Part shown: positions 36,907-45,024 of the stretch, piece after piece
How the letters are laid out: every line of letters starts with the position of its first letter
Position numbering within the stretch: position 1 is the first letter of the stretch
Origin: Roseiflexus sp.
GTDB taxonomy: Bacteria; Chloroflexota; Chloroflexia; Chloroflexales; Roseiflexaceae
NCBI GenBank assembly: GCA_017743475.1
Contig: JAGHYV010000021.1
Location: 1 to 60,371 of the forward strand
DNA: 60,371 bases
Reading direction: 5' to 3'
Made by a program: the position numbers and the translations under genes
The notes under the pieces: generated by a model
The model's database searches: none
What the model was told of the DNA's origin: nothing
Seen by the model: only the letters and a program-made list of their open reading frames with translations

Positions 36907-38844
36907 ATGACGACAGAACCACTGCAACCAGTCGAAGCAACCGGCTACGACGAAAATCAGATCCAGGTTCTCGAAGGTATGGAGGCGGTACGCCGCCGAC
37001 CTGGCATGTATATCGGCCCGACCGATGTCAACGGACTGCACACTATGGTGCGCGAAGTCGTCGATAATTCGGTCGATGAGGTAATGGCCGGGCGAGCGAC
37101 GACCGTTGAAGTCACCATTCACCGCGACGGTTCGGTAACAGTCGCCGACGACGGATATGGCATTCCCACCGGTCCGCATCCCAAACTGGGCGTCAGCACT
37201 CTTCAGGTGGTGATGACTGTGCTGCACGCTGGCGGGAAGTTCGATAACAAGAGCTATAAAGTCTCATCAGGATTGCATGGCGTTGGCGTATCGGCGGTCA
37301 ATGCGCTCTCGGCATACATGCGCGTGGATGTGCATAATGCACGCGACGGGATGCACTACTTCCAGGAATATCGCTGCGGCGTGCCGCTGTGCGAAGTGCA
37401 GAAGGTGGGTCCAACCACGCGGCGCGGGACGATCACGCGCTTTCTGCCGGATACGACGATTATTCAAACGCTGGATTATAATTTCAAAACGCTGGCTCAG
37501 CGCTTCCGCGAAATGGCGTATCTCAATAAAGGGTTGCGCTTCAAGTTTGTTGACGAACGCGACGGTAACGAGGTCAATTTCTACTTCGAGGGTGGTATTC
37601 GCTCGTATGTACGTCACCTCAACAAAGACAAGAATGTTCTGCATAAACAACCGTTCTATGTTGAGCGGGTCGTCGATGATGTGATGGTGGAAGTGGCATT
37701 GCAGTATACTGAAAGTTTTGATACCGACTCGGTGTATGCATTCGCTAATGGCATCAACAACACCGATGGCGGTGCGCACGTCGCTGGTTTCCGCAGTGCG
37801 CTGACTCGAGTGATCAATGCCTATGCGCGCAGCAAGGGGTTTCTTAAGGAGAACGAGGGGAATCTAACCGGCGATGATGTGCGTGAAGGGTTGACGGCAG
37901 TGATCAGCGTCAAACTGCGCGATCCGCAGTTTAGTTCGCAAACCAAGGAAAAACTGGTCAGTCCTTCGGCGTCCGGCGCGGTTAATACGGTGTTCGGCGA
38001 CGCTTTCAGCGCCTGGCTTGAGGAAAATCCGCAGGAAGCGCGACGAATCGTTGAGAAGTGTATTGCAGCGGCGCGCACGCGCATTGCGGTTCAGAAGGTG
38101 CGTGAAACGGCGCGGAAGAGTGCGATGGAAGGTTTTTCGCTGCCGGGTAAACTGGCCGATTGCTCGGATACCAATCCGGCGCGCACCGAACTGTTCATTG
38201 TTGAGGGTGATAGTGCTGGCGGGAGTGCGAAGCAGGGGCGCGACCGGCGTTACCAGGCGATTCTGCCGCTGCGCGGTAAAATCCTCAATGTCGAGAAAAG
38301 TCGGCTCGACAAGATGCTTTCCAACAACGAGGTAAAGGCGCTGATCACTGCAATTGGCGCTGGCGTCGGCGATCAGTTTGATCTGGCAAAACTCCGGTAT
38401 CACCGGATCATTTTGATGTGCGATGCCGATGTCGATGGAAGCCATATTCGCACGCTGTTGCTCACCTTCTTTTTCCGGTATATGCGTCAGATTATTACTA
38501 ACGGGCACCTCTATCTGGCGCAACCGCCGCTGTACCGGATTGTTCACGGCAAGACGGAAAAGTATGTCTTCACCGATGCAGAGCGCGACCAGTATCTGGC
38601 GACACTTTCGCCTTCCGAGCGCAATAAAGTGACGATCACGCGCTACAAAGGGCTCGGTGAGATGAATGCAGCACAGTTGTGGGAAACGACGATGAATCCG
38701 CTCAACCGTCTGCTGCTCCAGGTGACGCTTGAAGATGCGCAACAGGCGGATGAGACATTTACCATGCTGATGGGCGATCTGGTGCCGCCGCGCAAGCGCT
38801 TCATTCAGACGCACGCGCTGGAGGTGCGGAACCTCGACATTTGA
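36907..38844 (+). CDS. gyrB: DNA gyrase subunit B
   Basis: Type IIA topoisomerase B subunit with all landmarks: VLEGMEAVRRRPGMYIG, the N-box VREVVDNSVDE, the ATP lid GLHGVGVSAVNALS, the TOPRIM Glu in LFIVEGDSAGGSA, PLRGKILNVEKS, and the DxD metal site CDADVDGSHI. It ends in the RRRFIQTHA-type segment PPRKRFIQTHALEVRNLDI. The length of 645 is the short, Gram-positive-type GyrB. With GyrA it introduces negative supercoils. gyrA, dnaA and recF are not in the window, though gyrB often lies near the origin. A hairpin terminator follows. Confidence 0.98.
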   Translation: MTTEPLQPVEATGYDENQIQVLEGMEAVRRRPGMYIGPTDVNGLHTMVREVVDNSVDEVMAGRATTVEVTIHRDGSVTVADDGYGIPTGPHPKLGVSTLQVVMTVLHAGGKFDNKSYKVSSGLHGVGVSAVNALSAYMRVDVHNARDGMHYFQEYRCGVPLCEVQKVGPTTRRGTITRFLPDTTIIQTLDYNFKTLAQRFREMAYLNKGLRFKFVDERDGNEVNFYFEGGIRSYVRHLNKDKNVLHKQPFYVERVVDDVMVEVALQYTESFDTDSVYAFANGINNTDGGAHVAGFRSALTRVINAYARSKGFLKENEGNLTGDDVREGLTAVISVKLRDPQFSSQTKEKLVSPSASGAVNTVFGDAFSAWLEENPQEARRIVEKCIAAARTRIAVQKVRETARKSAMEGFSLPGKLADCSDTNPARTELFIVEGDSAGGSAKQGRDRRYQAILPLRGKILNVEKSRLDKMLSNNEVKALITAIGAGVGDQFDLAKLRYHRIILMCDADVDGSHIRTLLLTFFFRYMRQIITNGHLYLAQPPLYRIVHGKTEKYVFTDAERDQYLATLSPSERNKVTITRYKGLGEMNAAQLWETTMNPLNRLLLQVTLEDAQQADETFTMLMGDLVPPRKRFIQTHALEVRNLDI

Positions 38845-38904
38845 TGGTGTGCACCTACTTTTCCCTGCTCTATGTTCACTCAATGCGCACACTGCATTCC
38901 CTGC

Positions 38905-38931
38905 CTCCTTCTCCTTGTACGGGAGAAGGGG
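38905..38931 (+). terminator. intrinsic terminator-like hairpin after gyrB
   Basis: CCTTCTCC (38907-38914) pairs perfectly with GGAGAAGG (38922-38929), loop of seven bases; one wobble and one further pair extend the stem. It is followed by TCTTCT, a weak pyrimidine run. It lies 60 bases after the gyrB stop. Confidence 0.55.
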
Positions 38932-39025
38932 GTCTTCTAGCGTCATGGCGCCTGAACAGGAGATGGAACGCAAGATCCTCGAGGTGCGTTGTTCCCCAAT
39001 ATTGAGTGCGAAACGGAGGCAGGGG

Positions 39026-39041
39026 TGTTTCACGTGAAACA
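39026..39041. promoter_or_regulatory. parS chromosome segregation site 1
   Basis: TGTTTCACGTGAAACA is a perfect 16-base palindrome and matches the canonical bacterial parS consensus bound by ParB (Spo0J). ParB loading at parS recruits SMC and moves origins apart. It lies in the intergenic region 180 bases after gyrB. No parA/parB gene is in the window. Confidence 0.9.
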
Positions 39042-39046
39042 GGGGG

Positions 39047-39553
39047 CTATTCCACACCCTGTAGATACTTCAAAACCTCTTCCAGCGACATCACATCGCC
39101 ATACTTTGCGTCGATATCGAACAGGTTGGCTTCGTGGGGACCGGGAGCGCGATCCTCGACATACTCGCGCGGAACGATGACTCTGAAACCGTACTGCATG
39201 CCATCAATGGCGCCAGCGCGACACATCCGCTTGTCGAGCATTCGATAAGGGTATCCACCCCAAGCGCCGTGAGTGTGGCAGCGACTGGTGTTCCAAAGAA
39301 CGCGCTGGCATACTTCTTGGTGATTACCAGATTCCCAACACGCGGTGCAAGTTCATCGACAATCTAAGCAAGTGGCGAGTCGGCGGTGAGCCGGAGTAGC
39401 GCTGGCACTTTCCGGACAAACTAATCGCCATCGCGTCTGTCAGGCGCATAACTAACCGTTGCGTAGATCACAGGAATGTCGCGCTCCCGTGCAGACTGAA
39501 GGAGTCGCGCGCTGGCGCGCACTGCTGTCTCTCATCAGGCAACTGCGGTATGG
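39047..39553 (-). pseudogene. decayed isochorismatase-family hydrolase
   Basis: Read on the minus strand in order: RERDIPVIYATVSYAPDRRD, a stop, FVRKVPALLRLTADSPLA, a stop, IVDELAPRVGNLVITKKYAS, then AFFGTPVAATLTALGVDTL, CSTSGCV with the active-site Cys context, and after a one-base frameshift MQYGFRVIVPREYVEDRAPG with PHEANLFDIDAKYGDV. These are the strands and loops of a cysteine hydrolase (isochorismatase / N-carbamoylsarcosine amidase type). Two in-frame stops, a frameshift and a missing N-terminus show it is dead. Its former substrate is unknown; the related enzymes act on amides. Confidence 0.8.
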
Positions 39554-39595
39554 GTGATACCCGATCTTAGCAAAAGGCACTGTGGGATTTCGGAG

Positions 39596-40744
39596 TTATG
39601 GCTGAACCACCAGCGTAGTTACCGTTACCCACTCGCCAGCATTCCCGGCATAGTCGATCGGTTGCACGCGCAGGAAGTATTCACCGGGTGCGAGCGGTGG
39701 GGTCTCGATCTCTGGCAGAGGGGTAAACCATTCCGACATTCCTGCACGATCATTCCCGATATAGATGCGGTAGCCGGCGACGCCCGATGCCGCATCGCCA
39801 GCTGGCGCCCAGGAGATCGGCGTCGGATGTCCAGACCTGAGAGTGACCGGCGCAAGCGCAGGAGGCGGCTCTGGCGGCGTTCGATCATACCCGATCGGAC
39901 CAAATGTGGCAACCGTTGATCGTCCGTTGCGGTCCCAACCGCGCACAAAAAGGGTATGCAACCCTTCACCAGCATCAACAAGACGTACACTGCCATTCGG
40001 CGCCGCAACGTCTGGCGCACTCCCGCCTGGATCGCGCTCCCATGCCACCCGATACCCCGCCGCCATTGCCGCACCGCTGAACTCGATCCGCACATCGCCG
40101 CTGTACCAGCGCCCGACTTCCGCTCCGGCGAATCCGATCCCTTCGACATGTGACAATCGCGTACTTCCGGCAACCAGCACCTTCCCGCCATGCTGACTGC
40201 ACCCGCCAACTTCCGGCAGATCGTACCCTTCAGCAAAGCGCAGTGGCACTGATCGTCGATTGCGCGCCCAGGGACCTTCTGCCGTAAATGCGGTAAAGTG
40301 CAGGTGAGCAAAACCCGGCGATCCGCGATCACCGACGGTACCGATTACCTCACCGCGCGCCACGATCCGCCCGACCTGCGGATTCTCAGCGCGTTGCATA
40401 TGGGTATACATGGTGTAGAGGTTGCCTTCGTGACGCAGAATAAGGGTCCCGCTGCGTGGCGCCCAGACAAAGATGACCCCATCGGCGGCGGCGCGCACCG
40501 GGGCGCCGCCGCTGGGACCGTCGGTGCGCACCAGGTCGAGCGAGTAGCGATCCCAACCGTTGTGCGTGCCACAGGCATACCCTTGAATGATGCGCCATGG
40601 CTCACCAGGAGGCGTCGGCAACCAGAGTTCAGGGGCGACGCCAGCGTGTTCTGCTGCCACAAACGGTGCGGCGGGCGCACATGCAACAAAAAGAAGCACA
40701 AGCGCCAACCAGCGCCACAAGTGGCGTACTGAAAATGCTTCCAT
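39596..40744 (-). CDS. M23-like peptidase lipoprotein with Fn3-like C-terminus
   Basis: The N-terminus has a lipobox-like FVAC (Cys about 22). Residues about 45-160 resemble a LytM/M23 fold: WDRYSLDLVR with the metal Asp, PVRAAADGVIFVWAPRSG, and FAHLHFTAF with the HxH motif. The first metal His of the standard H-x-x-x-D motif is less clear (GTHNGWDRYSLD), so peptidase activity is uncertain. About 200 residues of beta-sandwich sequence follow, with AGYRIYIGN and PGEYFLRVQPIDYAGNAGEW, typical of Fn3-like modules. Role: probably cell-wall or envelope remodelling or a scaffold relative. A strong promoter is visible upstream. Confidence 0.75.
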   Translation of the reverse strand: MEAFSVRHLWRWLALVLLFVACAPAAPFVAAEHAGVAPELWLPTPPGEPWRIIQGYACGTHNGWDRYSLDLVRTDGPSGGAPVRAAADGVIFVWAPRSGTLILRHEGNLYTMYTHMQRAENPQVGRIVARGEVIGTVGDRGSPGFAHLHFTAFTAEGPWARNRRSVPLRFAEGYDLPEVGGCSQHGGKVLVAGSTRLSHVEGIGFAGAEVGRWYSGDVRIEFSGAAMAAGYRVAWERDPGGSAPDVAAPNGSVRLVDAGEGLHTLFVRGWDRNGRSTVATFGPIGYDRTPPEPPPALAPVTLRSGHPTPISWAPAGDAASGVAGYRIYIGNDRAGMSEWFTPLPEIETPPLAPGEYFLRVQPIDYAGNAGEWVTVTTLVVQP

Positions 40745-40793
40745 GCAGTCGTCGTGGACTGTTTACTTTTCTTTTACGTTTTCAGATGGGGCG

Positions 40794-40822
40794 AGAATAC
40801 CATAGAATAGCAGAGGCGTCAA
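40794..40822 (-). promoter_or_regulatory. promoter of the M23-like lipoprotein gene
   Basis: On the minus strand TTGACG (complement of 40817-40822), a 17-base spacer and TATTCT (complement of 40794-40799) preceded by TGG, so an extended -10. The start of transcription would lie about 40 bases before the ATG. Confidence 0.6.
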
Positions 40823-40873
40823 ATCGACTACAGACGATAACTGCTCTCGTGTGGGGTAACGCACGCGCATAAA

Positions 40874-40943
40874 GCAAGGTCGTCCTGCCCTCGTTTCTAC
40901 GAGGGCAGGATGCTCCTGCTCCCAGGAGAACGTGAACACTTAC
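40874..40943 (+). repeat. dispersed ~72-bp repeat, copy 1
   Basis: It runs from GCAAGGTCGTCCTGCCCTCG to CCAGGAGAACGTGAACACTTAC. It contains a perfect 10-base stem (40884-40893 with 40900-40909) and ends inside the stop codon of the membrane STAS gene. A second copy, inverted, lies at 46.9 kb with about 80 percent identity by eye. Confidence 0.75.
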
Positions 40944-42058
40944 TGTGAGCGCGACAACCGGTTCGTAATGGGAAGGGCGGTAGACAGCGCATGGATCGCC
41001 TGTTGCAGATCGGCGTAGGTTTTCATATCGAGCGCAACCCCCAGACCCACAACCGTTTGCGCGACTTCGGGACGGATCCCAACCAGGATGACCTGCGCGC
41101 CAAGCAAACGCACCGCATCCGCTGCCTGGAGGATCATGCGGGCTACCTGCGTGTCGATCAATGGGACGCCGGTCACATCGAAGATCACTTGCTGCGCCCG
41201 CTCGCGCTCGACCGCGCGCAACACATTAGTAACAAACACGGTCGCGCGCGATTCATCGATCGCGCCCACCAGGGGTGCAATCAGCACCCCTGGCAGCACC
41301 GGCAAAACCGGCGCGCTCAACTCACGAATCGTCGCCTGACTTGCCTGGAGATCGGCAAGCACCTGCTGTAACTGCGCCTCGCGCTGCTCAACCGTGCGCA
41401 GCGCTTCCTGAAGCCCGGCAGTGCGTTCGTTGACCGTTGCTTCGAGCGAATCGCGCAAATGTTCGAGTTCTCGCTCACGCGCCAGTGCTGCCATCAGCGA
41501 TTGGCGCAATACCGGACCAAACAGCGCAATAATGGTTGTCATCACAAAGAGGACGAGCAAAAACAGAGCAACTGCAACGATGGTCAGATCGGGCGGCGGT
41601 CGAACCATTGTTGTGAACGGGGCGATCACCGGATTGATCAGGAAGATCGCCACTGCGATCAGAGCGCTCGCTGCCGCGATCAGAAGCAACGGGCGCGTTT
41701 CGATCAGCAAACCGGTCAGAATGACCGGCACGAACATCGCCGGTAAGAAAGGCGTCGCCGCCGGATAGCCGTAGATGACCGTCACGAAGAACACTGCCAC
41801 GATTAAACCGGCGGATGGAATCAGGACTGCGAGGCGAAAGTAGCCGCGACGCAGCGCTGCCACCCCTGCCAGACTGGTCAGCATGACCAGCACGGCGCTA
41901 CCGGCAGGAACTCCGCTGGTTGGATTAACGCCGAGCACGGCGAGAAAGACGAAGAACGCAACCAGCGCTGCGACGCTAATTGCGATCAGGATCATCTGGA
42001 GCGCCGACGCCTGCTGGCGTTCGATAGGATTGGTTGATGGAACGAGAAGCTGGCGCAT
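40940..42058 (-). CDS. membrane-anchored RsbR-like STAS protein
   Basis: Five or six membrane helices occupy residues 20-190 (MILIAISVAALVAFFVFLAV and others). A coiled coil follows (ELEHLRDSLEATVNERTAGL, EALRTVEQREAQLQQVLADL), then a STAS domain with VIFDVTGVPLIDTQVARMIL. The D-T in IDTQVA is the position phosphorylated in RsbR-type stressosome proteins. It may be a membrane input for a partner-switching complex. The ATG at 42058 is preferred; a TTG at 42088 has no RBS. Its stop codon lies inside the ~72-bp repeat. Confidence 0.8.
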   Translation of the reverse strand: MRQLLVPSTNPIERQQASALQMILIAISVAALVAFFVFLAVLGVNPTSGVPAGSAVLVMLTSLAGVAALRRGYFRLAVLIPSAGLIVAVFFVTVIYGYPAATPFLPAMFVPVILTGLLIETRPLLLIAAASALIAVAIFLINPVIAPFTTMVRPPPDLTIVAVALFLLVLFVMTTIIALFGPVLRQSLMAALARERELEHLRDSLEATVNERTAGLQEALRTVEQREAQLQQVLADLQASQATIRELSAPVLPVLPGVLIAPLVGAIDESRATVFVTNVLRAVERERAQQVIFDVTGVPLIDTQVARMILQAADAVRLLGAQVILVGIRPEVAQTVVGLGVALDMKTYADLQQAIHALSTALPITNRLSRSQ

Positions 42059-42414
42059 ATCCTTCTGCCTACTATCTCCGCTGCACAATGTTGAGCGTCC
42101 CGACGCTTCCGGGCATCATCGTTATGGTTCGGTTCCAGCGCCATATCCTGATTCTGTCTGGATACATCACTCAATGGAGAGGCAGAACCGAAGATATGCG
42201 CCTTTATCGAAATTGCTCGATGCTGCACGGACGCGCATCAATGGGCAATTCGGGATATCAGTATGATGCAACGCTGCTTCTGTTGTCAAGATAGTGTTGT
42301 CGAACGTCACAAACGCACCAGACAGGCAGGCAGGGTGTGTAACCTTTCGTGGAGTGGTGCATTTCAAGAGTGATACGATCAGGTTTATCAGGACGACACG
42401 GAAGGAGAGCGTGC
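42059..42414. other. intergenic stretch with no recognised gene
   Basis: About 350 bases between the membrane STAS gene and the DUF2892 gene. Short open frames here have no similarity I recognise and no RBS. No strong palindrome or promoter was seen apart from the RBS of the next gene. Confidence 0.5.
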
Positions 42415-42633
42415 ATGTTCACGAAGAATGAAGGTCTGCTGGATCGCGGTATTCGCGCAGTTTTTGGCGTGCTGGCGCTCATCGTCGGGTTCACTATGCT
42501 GAGCGGCGTCTGGCAGATCGTTGCTGGCGCGGTAGGGCTTGTGCTGCTCGCTACAGCGGCAATCGGTATCTGCCCGCTCTACTCGGTGCTGCGTATCAAC
42601 ACCTGCCCGGTGAAGCCTGAGGTTAGGGGTTAG
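42415..42633 (+). CDS. DUF2892 small inner membrane protein
   Basis: The 72-residue protein has MFTKNEGLLDRGIRAVFGV, then two helices separated by a Gly-rich turn (GVLALIVGFTMLSGV, GAVGLVLLATAAIGICPLYS). This matches the YgaP-type DUF2892 pattern. An AAGGAGAG ribosome binding site lies just before the ATG. The family is small and of unknown function; in some proteins the domain is fused to rhodanese. Here it stands alone. Confidence 0.8.
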   Translation: MFTKNEGLLDRGIRAVFGVLALIVGFTMLSGVWQIVAGAVGLVLLATAAIGICPLYSVLRINTCPVKPEVRG

Positions 42634-42654
42634 ACGTTAAGGGTTACCGTGTCG

Positions 42655-42747
42655 GGCCGTCGAGGTTTTACCCGTAAGTGATGTTCGCTCTGAAGCATCA
42701 CTCGCGGATAGAACGCAGAGCGCTCACAAAGGCGGACCTCGACGGCC
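42655..42747. ncRNA. structured intergenic element, possible small RNA or element end
   Basis: A perfect 12-base inverted repeat (42655-42666 and 42736-42747) encloses a second hairpin (AGTGATG, 42677-42683, with CATCACT, 42696-42702). The nested layout resembles a folded RNA or the end of an insertion element. A further 8-base inverted repeat lies at 42886-42893/42911-42918. No promoter or protein is attached. I cannot assign it to a known RNA family; the rest of the 320-base gap shows nothing else. Confidence 0.4.
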
Positions 42748-42960
42748 TTCTGGCTGGTTTCCCTGTTTATCGAAGTCTGTTCAAGAAGGTTCGCTCCAGC
42801 ACAACGGTACCCTCTCAAGTCACATCCTGACTTCGCCTAGAAGCGACGGTAGCCTGTACACCCCTGTTTGAAAAGCATTGCCTTTAGCGCCTGTCAAAAC
42901 ACCGGACCATCAGGCGCTATTGCGAGAAAAGCGAAGCGATCTCCCGGTTTTGGACAGACG

Positions 42961-44979
42961 CTATGATGCGTGCATACGCTCTCGTTCGCGCACGGATGAA
43001 GGTGCGGGGAGAGGGAAGAACGGCGGCAGTTCACCGACACAGGTAATAGCCAGGCGCTGAGCGGCACGGGTGAATGCCATATACAACTGGCGCGTATTGT
43101 TGCGAATCAGCTCGGCGCGTTCCTCTTCGGACAGGAGCGGGTTCTGTTCTGCCTGATACAGGCGGTGTACGCCCATCACAAAGACGATCGGGCTTTCGAG
43201 ACCGGTGGCGGCGTTCATCGTGCATACCCGCAGATGTTTCCCTGGCGGGACTTTCTTTGGATCGGCAATCGCGGCGCTCCCAAACTCCCGTCGCAGGCGT
43301 TCCAGCATCCGATCAACGCCCTGCCAGTCGGGGTGGATCACCAGCATATGCTCCAACGGTACGCCTCGTTCGTGTAGCGCGCGAATCTCCTGAACAACAC
43401 GGGTCACTTCGTCCTGCTCACTGTCGAGCACGACGACCTGCGGCGGTTCATCGTGCGCTTGAGGCGCGGCGCGTGCGATGATCGCTTCTTCATCATCAGG
43501 CAAACGCATCTGATACATGCGGGAAGCAAAGTCGAGAATGGCGGGAGACGTGCGGTATGATCGGTGGAGGCGCAGGGAACGTCCGCGCACCTCCAATCCA
43601 GCCTCCTTCCACGACTGCCCGCGCCGCAGAAAGCCCTGGGTTGGGTCGGCGACGAGGAACAGATGACCGGCGGGCTTAAGGATCAGCTTAATGATCTCAA
43701 ACCAGATCGGTGCAAAGAACTGTGCTTCATCGATCAGAATGAAATCGTATGGTTGAAAGGATATGCGATCTTCAACCAGCGCGCGCCAGACACGGCGCGG
43801 AACATCGCCCCAATCCAGGCGACCTCGATCTTTTATCTGATCATTGTACGCCAGCATAGCGTCAAACATCCGGTTGCGCATGGCTTCATTCAAACCGAAA
43901 CCTCGCCCTGACCGATTGGCGGCAAGATATTCCCGACGCGTGCTCAATAACCGATCCTTGAACCAATCGATCTCTTCCTGCAACATCCGTTCGGATATCG
44001 ACGTATCTGCCAGGTGCTGACGCCATACATCGGCAATGATCGATGCGCGCTCGCTTTCGTGGATCACGCTCCATCGCTCATCCGACGGCTTATGTTGCCA
44101 GCACCACTGGTGAAAGGTTCGCCACTCGACGCCGGTATCGCCGTTCGTGAGCCGCAGGTAGCGCGCTTCGAGGTCGCGGATTAGCGGACGATTGAATGTC
44201 AACACGAGAATGCGCTTCTGTGGAAAATACTGCCGCAACAGACGGGCGCGATACACGACCAGCAGCGATTTGCCGCTGCCAGCCACACCGCTGACCTGCC
44301 GCACCCCCATGTCACGGCTCGCATTATCGGCTTCTTCCGAAAGTTCCAGATCAACTTTGAGCGCCCATTCCTGCGTCGGGCTGAGGAGATAGTCGGTCAA
44401 CCCGGCGGATGTGTCACGACGCTGACGGACGGTCATCGTTGCGGGGATGACCACCTCAGGCGAGAAGGCTGCGCGCAGGACATTGATCTGATCGTGCGTC
44501 AGGGGGGCGCCGAGATGCGCTTCGATCCAGGCGGGAAACCGCTCAGGACTCAGATCCTCGCGCCCGGCTGCCCAGACGCCCGACGGAAGCGCCTGGCGCA
44601 GATCGCCAGAGGAGATATTCGGAAAGAGAACCACACCAGGAACCTGTTCAGGAGATGGCGCACCCTCGCGTGCGCTGAGCGCAGACCAGAACTGTCGGAA
44701 TGCTTCCTGCTCTGCACCGCCGAACACGATGCCGCTGGCGAACAACTGACCTTGCAGAGCATGTTGCGCATCCTGCGGCGTCGCTGTCGAAACTTTGATG
44801 ATCAGAAATCGCCCGGAGCGGTGGCGCACCAGAAAATCGGGTTCAGGCGCACCGCTGATGACGAGCCGCTGCCAGACGGCGTAATCGTCGTCCGGCAACG
44901 AGCGTTTCAATAATCGAAAGACCTTCCCGGTTTCCGGAGGCAGCGCACCTGCAGGTTTTTCAGGAAACATGGCAGCCAT
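42961..44979 (-). CDS. UvrD-like helicase with degenerate NERD-like N-terminal domain
   Basis: Residues about 25-130 resemble a NERD nuclease-related domain: WQRLVISGAPEPDFLVRHRS, then GRFLIIKVSTATPQDAQH. The Asp of the usual D...ExK is present but the Glu of ExK is replaced by Ile, so it may be inactive. The helicase part has Walker A VSGVAGSGKSLLVVYRARLL (about 230), the DEAQ box FILIDEAQFF, and the motifs RLHRSYRTSPAILDF and LYMAFTRAAQRL, the order of a UvrD-type SF1A helicase. ATG 44979 is chosen; a GTG at 45018 has no RBS. It follows the Upf1-like gene by 45 bases. Inferred role: nucleic-acid remodelling, repair or defence. Confidence 0.8.
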   Translation of the reverse strand: MAAMFPEKPAGALPPETGKVFRLLKRSLPDDDYAVWQRLVISGAPEPDFLVRHRSGRFLIIKVSTATPQDAQHALQGQLFASGIVFGGAEQEAFRQFWSALSAREGAPSPEQVPGVVLFPNISSGDLRQALPSGVWAAGREDLSPERFPAWIEAHLGAPLTHDQINVLRAAFSPEVVIPATMTVRQRRDTSAGLTDYLLSPTQEWALKVDLELSEEADNASRDMGVRQVSGVAGSGKSLLVVYRARLLRQYFPQKRILVLTFNRPLIRDLEARYLRLTNGDTGVEWRTFHQWCWQHKPSDERWSVIHESERASIIADVWRQHLADTSISERMLQEEIDWFKDRLLSTRREYLAANRSGRGFGLNEAMRNRMFDAMLAYNDQIKDRGRLDWGDVPRRVWRALVEDRISFQPYDFILIDEAQFFAPIWFEIIKLILKPAGHLFLVADPTQGFLRRGQSWKEAGLEVRGRSLRLHRSYRTSPAILDFASRMYQMRLPDDEEAIIARAAPQAHDEPPQVVVLDSEQDEVTRVVQEIRALHERGVPLEHMLVIHPDWQGVDRMLERLRREFGSAAIADPKKVPPGKHLRVCTMNAATGLESPIVFVMGVHRLYQAEQNPLLSEEERAELIRNNTRQLYMAFTRAAQRLAITCVGELPPFFPLPAPSSVRERERMHAS

Positions 44980-45024
44980 AGGTTGCACCTGCACCACAAA
45001 CGCACATTGTTCCCGCACTACATA

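Noticed and set aside
37864-39057. A 397-codon minus-strand open frame over gyrB
   Set aside because: It is antisense to an unambiguous gyrB and shows no motif.
42655-42960. Possible tRNA or rRNA
   Set aside because: No cloverleaf with T-loop consensus or CCA end could be drawn; only nested inverted repeats are present.
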